A stretch of 64,000 nucleotides of DNA, from assembly GCF_012926615.1 (NCBI RefSeq), contig NZ_JABBNU010000013.1, forward strand, positions 62,001 through 126,000. Direction: 5' to 3'. This document shows, piece after piece, positions 1 to 9,979 of the stretch (positions are counted from its first letter, which is position 1; every line of letters starts with the position of its first letter). Source of the DNA: Marinigracilibium pacificum. Lineage in GTDB: Bacteria; Bacteroidota; Bacteroidia; Cytophagales; Cyclobacteriaceae. A program made the translations under genes and the position numbers. The notes below the pieces were generated by a model that did no database searches, was not told the DNA's origin, and worked only from the letters and a program-made list of their open reading frames with translations.

Positions 1-756
1 GCTTATAATTCTTTAAGCAAAAAAGAAAAGGCACATACTCCAGCTCCGAGAAGAGATCTTGTTCATGAAGCAATGCTTGAAATAATAAATAAGGAAAGGT
101 TTATTACCTGTCACTCATATGTACAGTCTGAAATCAACATGTTAATGAATCTTGCTGAGCGATATGGATTCAGAGTAAATACATTTACTCATATTCTTGA
201 AGGTTATAAAGTTGCCGATAAAATGGCTGAACATGGAGTTGGAGGATCGACTTTCGCCGATTGGTGGGCTTACAAATGGGAAGTAAGATATGCCATTCCC
301 TATAATGCAACTTTAATGACCGGTGCAGGTGTTACTACAGCTATTAATTCTGATGATGCCGAAATGGGTAGACGATTAAATCAGGAAGCTGCTAAGTCAA
401 TTAAATATGGTGGAATGGATAAATACGAAGCCATGAAAATGGTAACTATTAATCCGGCAAAATTATTACACCTTGATGAAAGAATGGGGTCTGTTAAAGA
501 AGGGAAAGATGCTGACCTGGTATTGTGGACTGACGAACCAACTTCAGTTTATGCTAAAGTCGAAAAGACTTTTGTTGATGGCAGAGTAATGTTTTATGTT
601 GAAGAAAGTCAAGCGTTGGAGCAATCAATGGCAAAAGAAAGGGAGCGTCTGATTAAAAAGATGCTGAATGTAAAAGAAAACGGTGGAGAAACTCAAAAGC
701 CTGTTCCAAATGGTGAAAAGAATTTCCATTGTGATGATTTCTTTTATCAGTTTTAA
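1..756 (+). CDS. amidohydrolase family protein, C-terminal part (5' end outside window)
   Basis: The frame is open from base 1, so the gene begins upstream and only about 251 residues are visible. The visible part is the C-terminal half of a metal-dependent amidohydrolase (TIM-barrel, imidazolonepropionase/dipeptidase-like). It has candidate metal or substrate histidines in CHSY and THILEG, the late-barrel aspartate in a NSDDAEM stretch, and the classical end 'NPAKLLHLDERMGSVKEGKDADLVLW' type region, where the composite beta-sandwich closes around GKDADLVLW. It is separated by only 20 bp from a second amidohydrolase-like gene, so the two are probably co-transcribed. Such tandem secreted amidohydrolases are common in Bacteroidota; their substrate is not known to me. 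The signal peptide and the HxH motif lie outside the window. Confidence 0.85.
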   Translation, partial: AYNSLSKKEKAHTPAPRRDLVHEAMLEIINKERFITCHSYVQSEINMLMNLAERYGFRVNTFTHILEGYKVADKMAEHGVGGSTFADWWAYKWEVRYAIPYNATLMTGAGVTTAINSDDAEMGRRLNQEAAKSIKYGGMDKYEAMKMVTINPAKLLHLDERMGSVKEGKDADLVLWTDEPTSVYAKVEKTFVDGRVMFYVEESQALEQSMAKERERLIKKMLNVKENGGETQKPVPNGEKNFHCDDFFYQF

Positions 757-776
757 TTCAATTTTTAATTCACGAT

Positions 777-2066
777 ATGAAAACATTTAAATATATATTA
801 TTTACATTCTTAGTCAGTATCCTGTCGATAAACGCCCAGGCACCCTCACCAGGTGAGCCTCAGGAATCCACGATAGTGATAAAAAATATTACAATTCACA
901 AAGGAGACGGTGAGCTGATTCAGAATGGCTCAGTAGTATTTGAAAACGGATTAATAATTTCTGTTGCCACGGGAGATGCGTCTGAAATATATGAGGAAGC
1001 ACAAGTGATAGATGGAAAAGGGCAGCACCTATATCCGGGATTTATTTTACCAGATAATAATGTTGGTTTAGTTGAAGTTAATGCTGTAAAAGCTACGATA
1101 GACTCAAGTGAACCGACTAGTATATCTCCTAATATCAGAAGTATAATTGCCTACAATACTGATAGTGAAATCATTCCAACATTACGTTTTAATGGAATAT
1201 TATTGACACAGGTTGTGCCAAGTGGAGGACTTATTTCCGGGCAATCTTCAATTGTACAGTTAGATGCCTGGAATTGGGAAGATGCGGTTGTGAAAATGGA
1301 TGAAGGCATATATATGAGCTGGCCAATGGCGATGTTACCTCCGCGCTGGTGGATGAATGAAACCAAATGGAGAGAAAACGAAGATTATGATAAAAATGTA
1401 GTCAGAATTAGGTCGATGTTCGGAGATGCTCAGGCATATGCTGCGGGGACTTCTGATGAAAGAAACCTTAAGCTTGACGCTATGAAAGGGCTTTTTGATG
1501 GTTCTAAAAAAATATATGTTCATGCAAACCGAGCTAAGGAAATTGTATCTGCCATTACCTTTGTTAAAGAAAAAGGAATCGAAAATATCGTTCTGGTTGG
1601 TGGGGCAGATGCTATGTATGTTTCAGATTTTCTTAAAGAAAATAATATTCCAGTGATTTTAACTGATGTACATAGGTTACCAATGAGGCCGGGTGCTGAT
1701 GTATTTGAACCTTATAAATTGGCTTCAAAGTTAGTTAATAAAGGCTTGAAAGTTGCATTGTCATATGGAGGTGTGGCAAATAGCAGAAACCTTGGGTTTT
1801 ATGCCGGTACTGCTTCAGCATATGGACTTGGCAAAGAGGAGGCTTTAAAATTAATAACTTCAAATACAGCTGAAATTTTAGGTCTTGACAAATATGGTGT
1901 TATTCAAGTTGGGAAATCAGCAACATTCTTTTTGTCAGAAGGAGATGCATTGGATATGAGCGGCAATAAAATTACCCATGCATTTATTGATGGAAGAAAG
2001 GTGAAGCTGGACGCAATGCAGCAAGAACTTTATCAAAAGTATAAAGAAAAATATAATTTAAATTAA
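777..2066 (+). CDS. secreted amidohydrolase-like protein, probable pseudoenzyme
   Basis: 429 residues with an N-terminal signal peptide (hydrophobic core, end near NAQA). The fold is recognisable from the N-terminal beta-sandwich, the YPGF strand, the EALKLITSNTAEILGL segment and the final GK-SATFF/IDGR strands. Where active members have a HxH zinc motif after YPGFID, this protein has YPGFILPDNNVGL. The late-barrel aspartate (normally SxD) is replaced in SYGGVANSRN, and GKDADL is GKSATF. The family call is firm; catalytic loss is inferred from these missing ligands. It follows the upstream amidohydrolase by 20 bp and ends at a strong hairpin, so the pair looks like an operon in which this member could be a structural or regulatory partner. 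Confidence 0.8.
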   Translation: MKTFKYILFTFLVSILSINAQAPSPGEPQESTIVIKNITIHKGDGELIQNGSVVFENGLIISVATGDASEIYEEAQVIDGKGQHLYPGFILPDNNVGLVEVNAVKATIDSSEPTSISPNIRSIIAYNTDSEIIPTLRFNGILLTQVVPSGGLISGQSSIVQLDAWNWEDAVVKMDEGIYMSWPMAMLPPRWWMNETKWRENEDYDKNVVRIRSMFGDAQAYAAGTSDERNLKLDAMKGLFDGSKKIYVHANRAKEIVSAITFVKEKGIENIVLVGGADAMYVSDFLKENNIPVILTDVHRLPMRPGADVFEPYKLASKLVNKGLKVALSYGGVANSRNLGFYAGTASAYGLGKEEALKLITSNTAEILGLDKYGVIQVGKSATFFLSEGDALDMSGNKITHAFIDGRKVKLDAMQQELYQKYKEKYNLN

Positions 2067-2087
2067 TACGTTATAAGACACCTAAGC

Positions 2088-2131
2088 TTAATGCCCGTTA
2101 AAGATTTTAGAGCCATCTTAACGGGCATTAA
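2088..2131 (+). terminator. rho-independent-like terminator hairpin
   Basis: Perfect 14-bp inverted repeat (2088-2101 and 2118-2131) with a 16-nt loop, just after the amidohydrolase-like gene and ahead of the GH3 fusion gene. The downstream T-run is weak. Confidence 0.7.
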
Positions 2132-2152
2132 ATTGTATTAAAAGGGATAATA

Positions 2153-5062
2153 ATGAAGAATTTAAAGAGGACTATTTTATTGGTTTTAACCATACTTTTT
2201 TCTGTAAATCCTGGCTTTTCTCAGGATGAAAAAATTGAAGAGATTATTCAGTCACTATCACTAAAGGAAAAGATTGGACAGCTATTCATCGTGCCGGTTT
2301 ATCCTACAAGGAATCAAGAACATATCGATTCGGTTAATTACTATATAGACTCTTTAAATATAGGTGGGGTGATTTACTTTCAAGGAACTTCAGCACAATT
2401 AGAAAGTCTGCAAGGTAAATTATCAAGGTCTAAAATTCCTCTTATTCATTCAATGGATGCAGAGTGGGGACCGGCAATGCGAATCAGGGATACATATCGA
2501 TTACCCTATGCCATGACGCTAGGGGCTACCAGTGATTCTTCAATGGCTTATGAATATGGTCGGTTAGCAGGGGCTAAATTAAAATATATGGGGATAAATG
2601 TCAGTTATGCTCCAGTTATAGATATTAATAACAATCCGGATAATCCAGTGATTGGATTTCGTTCCTTTGGTGAAGATAAAGAGGTGGTGGCTTCTTTTGG
2701 TTATGAATATGCCAGGGGGTTAATTGATGAGGGTGTAATGCCTGTTTTTAAGCATTTCCCTGGGCATGGTGATACAGATGCTGATTCTCATAAAGACCTG
2801 ATTACCTTGCCATATGATTATAACCGCCTAGACTCAGTTGAGCTCTATCCTTATAAAAGGTTAAAAGATTTAGATCAAGCAGGCATAATGATTGGTCACC
2901 TTGCGGTACCATCCTTTACAGGAAATGATATTCCTGCTTCAATAAGTCCGGAAATTATTACCGGATTATTAAAGGATAGTCTTAAGATTAGCGGAATAGT
3001 CTACAGTGATGCAATGGATATGGAGGGGGCCTTAAAATATGCACCGACGGGAGAACTGGAATGGAGAGCACTTGTTGCTGGAACAGACTTTTTATTGATG
3101 AGTAAAAATGTTCTTAAAGCAATAGATTTTATTATAAAGAAAGTTGAAGAAGCTCCTTATTATGAAAAGTTAATTGATGAACATTTGTATAGGGTACTTA
3201 AATATAAATCAGGAATAAATCAATATGATTATTCATATAAAAGCGATATAGCTAATAAAATTGAATATGAATATAAGGTGTATGAAAGAAAGGTTCTTGA
3301 AAAAGCGGTGACGGTTCTTGGAAGTGAAGGTGTAATTCCATTCAAAGATCTGAATAATAAGAAAACAGCATTTGTTCAGTTGAGAAATTCCGGATCAGGA
3401 TCAAATGTTTATAATGAGATTTTAAAATATGATAGTGTTGATTTTTATTTCATTTCTAAAGATAAAAAGATCAACGGGGAACTATTAAATAAGCTAAATC
3501 AATATGACCGGCTGGTCATTCATCACGATGGCTTATGGATGAGTGCAGCTGCTAAATTTGATTTGACAACTACAGATATTGAAAATACAGATAAGTTTTT
3601 AAATCTCAATCCTGAAAAAGTATTGTTACTTTCCGGAAATGTATACTCTCTCAAGCTACTGGACCCACAAAATAAATTTGATGCCATAATTGTTACCTAT
3701 CAGGGCAGAGATTCAGGTGAAAAAATTGCAGTAGAAACATTATATGGTGGTATTTCAGCTTCAGGTAAATTACCTGTATCATTGAATGGTTTTAAAATTG
3801 GGCAGGGAATCAAGACTGCGAAATTAAGATTAGGGTATAAATTTCCGGAGCAGTATGATTTTGATTCATATGAAATAAACTCAAAAGTTGACTCTATAGT
3901 TAGATTAGCAATAGATAGTAGTGCCTTTCCTGGATGCCAGATTCTTGTCGCATATAAAGGAGATATAATTTATCATAATGCTTTTGGTTTTCATACCTAT
4001 GATAATTTAAAGTCTGTGAATATTAGTGATGTATATGATATTGCTTCAATCACTAAAGTTACCTCTGCTTTACCATTATTGATGAAATTAATAGATGAAG
4101 GGAAGGTTAACCTGGATGACAAATTTTCAAAATATTATTCATATTATGAAAACAGTCCTATTGGCAATGCAACAATCAGAGAAATATTAGCACATAATGC
4201 CAGATTAAAAAGCTGGATACCTTATTATAAAGAAGCCCAACGAAAAAATGGTAAATGGCGATGGAGGACATTTAAAAATAAGCCTTCAAATAGATTTCCG
4301 ACAAAAATTGGTGAAAACCTTTATATGCATAAATCATTTAAAAAAAGATATGTGTATAAAGGAATTAAGAAAGCACCATTAAATGAAACTCCAGGATATG
4401 TTTATTCAGGACTTTCCTTTTACTTATGGCCTGATATAATTAAGAATTACTACGGAGTCAGAATAGATACGGCACTATATAATTCTTTCACTAATAAATT
4501 AGGAGCTACAACACTTACTTATAATCCATTAGAAAGAAATATTAATCTATCACGAATAGTTCCAACTGAAAAGGACAATTATTTTCGGAATGAGCTAATT
4601 CATGGAATTGTTCATGATGAAGGAGCAATAATAATGGAAGGATTATCTTCAAATGCAGGATTGTTTAGTAATTCTCTTGATTTGGCTAAAATGATGCAGA
4701 TGTATCAGAATTTTGGTTCTTATGGAGGAGAGCAGTTGATTTCAGAGCAAACGGTAAGAGAGTTTACAAAGTGCCAATATTGTGATGAAGGAAATCGCAG
4801 GGGATTAGGTTTCGATAAGCCTTTATTAGAAGATAAATGGAGGGGTACACCTTCTCCGGATGCTGGTGACAATAGTTTTGGTCATACTGGTTACACAGGA
4901 ACATTTGCATGGGCCGATCCGGATAATGAACTGCTGTTTATTTTTCTTTCAAACAGAGTTTACCCAACAAGAGAGAATAAAAATCTTTTTATGATGAATG
5001 TCAGACCTGCGATACATCAGGTTTTTTATGATCAGCTCAAAAAAATAAGTTCCGAAAATTAA
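2153..5062 (+). CDS. secreted GH3 beta-N-acetylhexosaminidase / serine beta-lactamase-like fusion
   Basis: 969 residues with a signal peptide ending near GFSQ. Residues about 25-560 are a glycoside hydrolase family 3 domain: KHFPGHGDTDADSH at about 200-213 is the NagZ-type loop with the catalytic His, and SDAMDMEG places the nucleophile at about Asp286. Residues about 580-960 are a class C beta-lactamase/PBP-like domain, with SITK at 632-635 (SxxK), a YSG in the YxN position and GHTGYTG in the KTG position. The two-domain layout is known in Bacteroidota and suggests periplasmic peptidoglycan turnover (GlcNAc removal coupled to a serine hydrolase of uncertain substrate). ATG start at 2153; its own terminator overlaps the stop codon. 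Confidence 0.88.
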   Translation: MKNLKRTILLVLTILFSVNPGFSQDEKIEEIIQSLSLKEKIGQLFIVPVYPTRNQEHIDSVNYYIDSLNIGGVIYFQGTSAQLESLQGKLSRSKIPLIHSMDAEWGPAMRIRDTYRLPYAMTLGATSDSSMAYEYGRLAGAKLKYMGINVSYAPVIDINNNPDNPVIGFRSFGEDKEVVASFGYEYARGLIDEGVMPVFKHFPGHGDTDADSHKDLITLPYDYNRLDSVELYPYKRLKDLDQAGIMIGHLAVPSFTGNDIPASISPEIITGLLKDSLKISGIVYSDAMDMEGALKYAPTGELEWRALVAGTDFLLMSKNVLKAIDFIIKKVEEAPYYEKLIDEHLYRVLKYKSGINQYDYSYKSDIANKIEYEYKVYERKVLEKAVTVLGSEGVIPFKDLNNKKTAFVQLRNSGSGSNVYNEILKYDSVDFYFISKDKKINGELLNKLNQYDRLVIHHDGLWMSAAAKFDLTTTDIENTDKFLNLNPEKVLLLSGNVYSLKLLDPQNKFDAIIVTYQGRDSGEKIAVETLYGGISASGKLPVSLNGFKIGQGIKTAKLRLGYKFPEQYDFDSYEINSKVDSIVRLAIDSSAFPGCQILVAYKGDIIYHNAFGFHTYDNLKSVNISDVYDIASITKVTSALPLLMKLIDEGKVNLDDKFSKYYSYYENSPIGNATIREILAHNARLKSWIPYYKEAQRKNGKWRWRTFKNKPSNRFPTKIGENLYMHKSFKKRYVYKGIKKAPLNETPGYVYSGLSFYLWPDIIKNYYGVRIDTALYNSFTNKLGATTLTYNPLERNINLSRIVPTEKDNYFRNELIHGIVHDEGAIIMEGLSSNAGLFSNSLDLAKMMQMYQNFGSYGGEQLISEQTVREFTKCQYCDEGNRRGLGFDKPLLEDKWRGTPSPDAGDNSFGHTGYTGTFAWADPDNELLFIFLSNRVYPTRENKNLFMMNVRPAIHQVFYDQLKKISSEN

Positions 5063-5072
5063 TTCGGAACTT
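5047..5072 (+). terminator. terminator hairpin overlapping the stop codon
   Basis: Ten-bp perfect stem (5047-5056 and 5063-5072) with a 6-nt loop that contains the stop codon of the GH3 fusion gene. It lies between convergent genes, so it may act for the plus strand; the T-run is short. Confidence 0.55.
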
Positions 5073-5154
5073 CACAACAAAGGTTTCATCTATGATGGTA
5101 TCAAAGATCAATCTTTCAATTGACCTTATATTAATTTATACTTTCAAATTCAAT

Positions 5155-6003
5155 TTAGTAACCCGCACCGGATAATTTATTTGAAATAAAATTCGTTAAT
5201 TCCTGTCCCATTTCATCAGCTCTTTCATTTGCACGTTTTATTCCATCTATAAAATTGTCTCCAACCTCTCTTTGGTTAAATATTTGAAATGCTGCTTCAG
5301 TAGTTCCCCCTCTTGAAGAAACCATTTTTATAAGAGATTCACAGCCCTCAGGGCTATTTTCAAGCACACTTAGCGCACCTTTCATTGTTTGTAAAGCCAG
5401 TAACCTCGATTCATTAGAGCTAAATCCAAAACTTCTGGCAGCTTGTTCCATTTTTTGAACGATATAAAAGAAATAAGCAGGACCACTACCACTTAGCGCA
5501 GTTATCGCATTAATGTCATCTTCATGATCAACTTCAATTGTTTCTCCACCTAATGATAGGATCTTTATTATGTTACTTCTTTCTTTTTCAGTAATTAAAT
5601 GCTTGAATGGGAAATAGTAACCAATCATTCCTTGTTGATGAGGTATAGCAAGATTGGGCATGGTTCTAACTATTTTCTGATGATTAAGATGTTTTGATAT
5701 CATCGAAGTTTGAACACCAGCCATTATGCTAATTACCCACTGACTAAATTTTATATTTTCTGCAAGCGTATTAACAATTGAAGGGAAGTCTTGTGGTTTT
5801 ATAGCTAGAATTATTGAAGTAAATGTATCAAAATTATCGGGTATAGTATTGCCGCAAGCAAAGCCTTCAGATCTAAGTCTGTCCAAATTTTCCTGATGCT
5901 TTTCAACAATAAAAACAGTGTCTTTGTCGTGATAATATTCTGAGATGGTTTTAGCATACACAGAGCCCATATTACCACCTCCATATATTAGTATTTTTTC
6001 CAT
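5155..6003 (-). CDS. proC: pyrroline-5-carboxylate reductase
   Basis: 282 residues, the usual ProC length. It catalyses NAD(P)H-dependent reduction of pyrroline-5-carboxylate to L-proline, the last step of proline synthesis, in the cytosol. The sequence shows the N-terminal Rossmann motif GGGNMGS at residues 8-14, the substrate-binding SGSGPAYF at 171-178 and the C-terminal signature VSSRGGTTEAAF. It stands alone, convergent with the GH3 fusion gene and divergent from the penicillin-binding protein gene. Confidence 0.93.
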   Translation of the reverse strand: MEKILIYGGGNMGSVYAKTISEYYHDKDTVFIVEKHQENLDRLRSEGFACGNTIPDNFDTFTSIILAIKPQDFPSIVNTLAENIKFSQWVISIMAGVQTSMISKHLNHQKIVRTMPNLAIPHQQGMIGYYFPFKHLITEKERSNIIKILSLGGETIEVDHEDDINAITALSGSGPAYFFYIVQKMEQAARSFGFSSNESRLLALQTMKGALSVLENSPEGCESLIKMVSSRGGTTEAAFQIFNQREVGDNFIDGIKRANERADEMGQELTNFISNKLSGAGY

Positions 6004-6131
6004 AGAATGAAAATTTACATTATTCTGGTTAATTTTGTAATTGTTTTGTGTTGAATTAGTTGTTTGTTGAAGAATTAGCTCGTTTAATTATTAAAATATT
6101 AATTTTTTAAGGTATTTATTGATAAAAATTT

Positions 6132-8504
6132 ATGCGTCGGCCAGCAAAAAAGAAGAGTAACGGATTATTGAAAATATTATTTCGGTGGGGAATCAGAATA
6201 TTTCTCGTTGGGGCAGCTATTGTTTTTTTATTTATAGGAGCTATTTATATAGGGCTTTTTGGGGCATTACCTGATAAAGATGAACTTAGAGAATTTAAAA
6301 ACCCGGAAGCATCATTAGTTTACTCTTCAGATGAAAAGGTTATTGGAAGGTTTTTTTATGTGAACCGCCAGGTTGTAGAGCAGGATGATATTCCTGATTA
6401 CCTAATAAATGCTCTTGTTTCAACAGAAGATGTCCGTTTTTTTGACCATGGTGGAATTGATTACCAAAGCTGGTTTAGAGTATTAATAAGAACAATAATA
6501 CTACAACAAGGGTCTGCTGGGGGAGGAAGTACTATAACACAGCAGCTTGTTAAAAATATTTATGGACGACAGGAATATCCATTTCTGGCATTGCCGATAA
6601 GCAAATTTAAGGAGGCAATAATTGCGACCAGGCTAGAAGATATTTACACTAAGAAGGAAATAGTAACAATGTATTTGAATACTGTTCCCTTTGGTGAAGA
6701 AGTTTATGGTATAGCAGCAGCGTCTGACCGTTATTATACCAAAAAAGTGAAAGATTTAACTATTGATGAGGCTGCAGTTTTGGTAGGAATGCTTAAGGCA
6801 AATACCTATTATAATCCTAGATTAAATCCTGAAAATAGCTATAATAGAAAGGCAGTTGTGTTGAGTCAGATGGCAAAATATGGTTATTTGTCTGAAGATT
6901 TAAGAAAAGAGTTTAGCCAAAAACCAATATCTATTAACTATAATAATAGAGCAGTTGATAATTATGCTGGCTATTTTGTAGAATATATCAAGTCACAGGT
7001 TAAGAAAATATTAAAAGATAAGGTTAAGAAGGACGGATCACCTTATGTTTTGGAAAAAGACGGATTACTGATTCATACTACACTTGATAGTCGTTTGCAA
7101 AAAAGTGCAGAGCAGGCAGTTGAGAATCATTTATCAAATTTACAAAAGCAGCTAAGCCAGGATAAAGGTGTGAAAAATAAGCTTTCGGTAAATAATCCAT
7201 CCTTCAAAAACAAATTAAGACAATCGAATGCTTATTTAAGATTAAAGAGAAAAGGAGTGGGTGAGGAAGCTATTTTTGATTCTTTAAAGGTTAAAAAGCG
7301 AATGAGAGTATTTACCTGGCAGGGAATTAAAGATGTAGAGTTTTCTGTAATTGATAGTGTAGCATATTATGAGTCATTTTTACAATCAGCAGTTCTTTCT
7401 GTCCAGCCTGAAACTGGTGAAGTAAAGGCCTGGGTTGGAGGAGCTGATTTCAGATTCTTTCCATATGACAATGTGTTTGCCAGAAGACAGGTTGGTTCAA
7501 CCATTAAACCTTTTATCTATCTTGGCGCACTAAATCAGGGTTATAATCCTTGTAATTATGTTGTAAATAGAGCTAAGACATATGTAGACTACGATGATTG
7601 GTCTCCAAAGAATGCTGGGAATAATAGTAATGAAGGTAAGTTTTCAATGATGGGAGGGCTTGCAAACTCCGTCAATTTGATTTCTATTGATTGGTTGTTG
7701 ACGATTGGCCCTGAATATTTTGTAGAGTTATTACGGTATACCGGTGTTGATAGTCCGTTAGAGCCAGTTCCATCTCTTGCTTTGGGAAGTTTTGAAATTC
7801 CGGTTTATGAAATGGCAAAAGCTTATACATCTATTATAAATGAATATCCGGTAGAAAGCCTGCAGTTTATTACAAAGATTGAAGATAGTGAAGGAAATAT
7901 TATATATCCTGAACCTGAAAGGAGTGAATTATTGTCAGATGTATCATCAAAAGATAATGAGCCATTGTTTTCAGATTCGGACAGGAGAATAGTTATTGAA
8001 TTCATGAAAGAAGTTGTGAATTCAGGTACAGCAACGAGATTGAAAAATTATAAAATAAGTGGAGAGGTAGCTGGTAAAACTGGTACAACTCAGAATGGTG
8101 CTGATGGATGGTTTGTAGGTTATACTCCTGAATTATTAACTGTGGTTTGGGTTGGCGCTCCAAGTCCGGATGTACATTTTAGTAGTGGTGCTATTGCTCA
8201 GGGGGCTTCTTTAGCATTACCGATTTGGGGGCAAATGTATTCGTCTATAAGTAGAAATGATGATCTTCGAAATAAATATACTGGCAGATTTAGAAAACTA
8301 ACTCGTGAAGAAGAAAATAAAATAGACTGTCCGCTATATAAAGATGATAATATCTTTGATGATATTGGAGATATCTTCAGGAACGACGAAGTTTCCAATG
8401 AAAAAATGGAGAAGAAAAGGAAAAGAAAACAGTTTTTCAGGGATTTGTTTAAAGGCAAGAATAAAAACAAGAAAAAAACTGAAGCTAACTTTGGTGAAAT
8501 ATAG
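6132..8504 (+). CDS. class A penicillin-binding protein (transglycosylase/transpeptidase)
   Basis: 790 residues, PBP1A type. A short basic cytoplasmic tail and one membrane segment (about residues 13-45) are followed by a GT51 transglycosylase domain: STEDVRFF with catalytic Glu99, then GGSTITQQLVKN. The transpeptidase domain has the nucleophile in GSTIKPF (Ser456, Lys459), a SVN motif and KTGT at 649-652. It polymerises and cross-links peptidoglycan at the inner membrane. The C-terminal tail, about 60 residues rich in Lys, Arg and Asp, is low-complexity and probably disordered. The ATG at 6132 places the transmembrane helix correctly. The gene is monocistronic and convergent with the next gene. 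Confidence 0.93.
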   Translation: MRRPAKKKSNGLLKILFRWGIRIFLVGAAIVFLFIGAIYIGLFGALPDKDELREFKNPEASLVYSSDEKVIGRFFYVNRQVVEQDDIPDYLINALVSTEDVRFFDHGGIDYQSWFRVLIRTIILQQGSAGGGSTITQQLVKNIYGRQEYPFLALPISKFKEAIIATRLEDIYTKKEIVTMYLNTVPFGEEVYGIAAASDRYYTKKVKDLTIDEAAVLVGMLKANTYYNPRLNPENSYNRKAVVLSQMAKYGYLSEDLRKEFSQKPISINYNNRAVDNYAGYFVEYIKSQVKKILKDKVKKDGSPYVLEKDGLLIHTTLDSRLQKSAEQAVENHLSNLQKQLSQDKGVKNKLSVNNPSFKNKLRQSNAYLRLKRKGVGEEAIFDSLKVKKRMRVFTWQGIKDVEFSVIDSVAYYESFLQSAVLSVQPETGEVKAWVGGADFRFFPYDNVFARRQVGSTIKPFIYLGALNQGYNPCNYVVNRAKTYVDYDDWSPKNAGNNSNEGKFSMMGGLANSVNLISIDWLLTIGPEYFVELLRYTGVDSPLEPVPSLALGSFEIPVYEMAKAYTSIINEYPVESLQFITKIEDSEGNIIYPEPERSELLSDVSSKDNEPLFSDSDRRIVIEFMKEVVNSGTATRLKNYKISGEVAGKTGTTQNGADGWFVGYTPELLTVVWVGAPSPDVHFSSGAIAQGASLALPIWGQMYSSISRNDDLRNKYTGRFRKLTREEENKIDCPLYKDDNIFDDIGDIFRNDEVSNEKMEKKRKRKQFFRDLFKGKNKNKKKTEANFGEI

Positions 8505-8511
8505 AAAAAAA

Positions 8512-8544
8512 TGCCCCCAAATTGTGTCTAACATTTTGGGGGCA
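8512..8544 (-). terminator. terminator between convergent genes
   Basis: Ten-bp perfect stem (8512-8521 and 8535-8544) with a GC-rich base. An A-run at about 8505-8511 gives a T-run for minus-strand transcripts, so it best serves the gene at 8564-9979. It may also stop plus-strand transcripts from the PBP gene. Confidence 0.75.
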
Positions 8545-8563
8545 CTTCATTTTGAGGCTATTA

Positions 8564-9979
8564 TTATTCTATTTCGATTGAGCCATCTTCAGAATCAAAT
8601 TCTTTATTTTTACTTTTCTTTTTATAAGGAATACCAATATTCAAACCAAACTGGATATTGCCACCCGAAACGTTACTTGATGAAGCCATAGAGCTTAATA
8701 TGTTTGTTGACCCAAACCATAATGGACCACCTCTTACAATCATCCCAATATTAGTTCCGGTTACCGAATTGAAAGATATAGGTATCATAGCACCAGCATA
8801 TCTGCCTTCATACCTCGGTGTGATTATTAACTTATTGAGGTTATGAGTTTTGTCAACATCTGAAGAACCTTGTTTTAAAGCTAGTAAGCTTGTTACGTTT
8901 AAATATAACCTTCGCTGTATACGATAATCAAGTTCCAAGACAATAGAAGTAGGTAAACTCATTTTAAAACTACCTCCCTTATTATATGAAAAGAAATCCT
9001 CCAGATTATTATTAAGTGAATCAAGATTTTCATAATCATTCATGTTAATTGTTTGATTAGAACCCTTTATTGATCCTGAGTTTGAAGCCCTTTCATATTT
9101 TATTCCACCGATATCAATAATCGAGAAGCCAGCCTTTAAAAGATAATTTGGTTCATTGTCTCTATTGTTTTCTTCCAGAATAGATTCTGGTCTGTATTCG
9201 TAAACAGCACCAATATCAACACCAGCAGTCCAGTTGTTAAACATTTGGTTTTTAATATAGTCTGAACTAAACTCTACATCTTCCAATGCTGAGTTATAAC
9301 TCCATGTTGCATCGATAGACTCTATATATAATAAAGAGTCTCCTTGTCCCGTATATTTAAATTCATTGATATTAACACTTGCTGCATAAAGAGGGTTTAA
9401 TGCCTTGATTGATGTACCTACTTTTAGAAAATGCAGGTCATCCATAATTACCCTTGCGTATGAAGCCTTAAGTTCAAGCCATGACTGGCTATTGAATCTC
9501 ATATCCTCGATATCAAACTGATTAAAATTCTCCAGCATAATATCATTTCCTTTAATGGCCGACTCATATATAAGAGTGACAATTTTATTATCAAAATTAT
9601 CACCATTCACTAGTGTCCTGTTTCCAATTGAAAATCCTATGGCATTTGATTTATTTACGTTCATGCTCAATCCCAGGCCTGCAGATGTAGATCCAAATAA
9701 GTTTTTTTCATTGCCATCTACATTTTTAACAATATTAGATTCATTTGCAGAGCCTTTCAAGAGATCCCAGAAATTAACTGAATACATATTGTTTTCAAAA
9801 TTGAGATTACCATAAACGGAAAAATTAAATCTCTTCGTTGAACTGAAAGTTGCCGCAGGTTGAATATTTATTCTTTCATACCCATAAAAATTACTTGATT
9901 GACTTCCACTGAAATCTTGGGAGAAACCGATAGAGTATGCAAAAAAGAATGCGAACAAATAAAAAAGTATCCTTTTCAT
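8564..9979 (-). CDS. predicted outer-membrane beta-barrel protein (DUF5723-like)
   Basis: 471 residues with a signal peptide (cleavage near GFSQ). The mature part is rich in alternating hydrophobic/polar strands and aromatic residues, as in Bacteroidota outer-membrane barrels, and opens with a GYERINIQPA segment of the kind seen in DUF5723-type proteins. That assignment is from memory and tentative. The C-terminus is a short acidic tail (EFDSEDGSIEIE) rather than a terminal barrel strand ending in an aromatic residue. No partner gene lies next to it; the opposite side is a 419-bp non-coding gap. Confidence 0.6.
   Translation of the reverse strand: MKRILFYLFAFFFAYSIGFSQDFSGSQSSNFYGYERINIQPAATFSSTKRFNFSVYGNLNFENNMYSVNFWDLLKGSANESNIVKNVDGNEKNLFGSTSAGLGLSMNVNKSNAIGFSIGNRTLVNGDNFDNKIVTLIYESAIKGNDIMLENFNQFDIEDMRFNSQSWLELKASYARVIMDDLHFLKVGTSIKALNPLYAASVNINEFKYTGQGDSLLYIESIDATWSYNSALEDVEFSSDYIKNQMFNNWTAGVDIGAVYEYRPESILEENNRDNEPNYLLKAGFSIIDIGGIKYERASNSGSIKGSNQTINMNDYENLDSLNNNLEDFFSYNKGGSFKMSLPTSIVLELDYRIQRRLYLNVTSLLALKQGSSDVDKTHNLNKLIITPRYEGRYAGAMIPISFNSVTGTNIGMIVRGGPLWFGSTNILSSMASSSNVSGGNIQFGLNIGIPYKKKSKNKEFDSEDGSIEIE

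Noticed and set aside
8344-8691. Open frame across the PBP gene end and the convergent terminator
   Set aside because: It overlaps two well-supported genes and a terminator hairpin and has no recognisable protein features.
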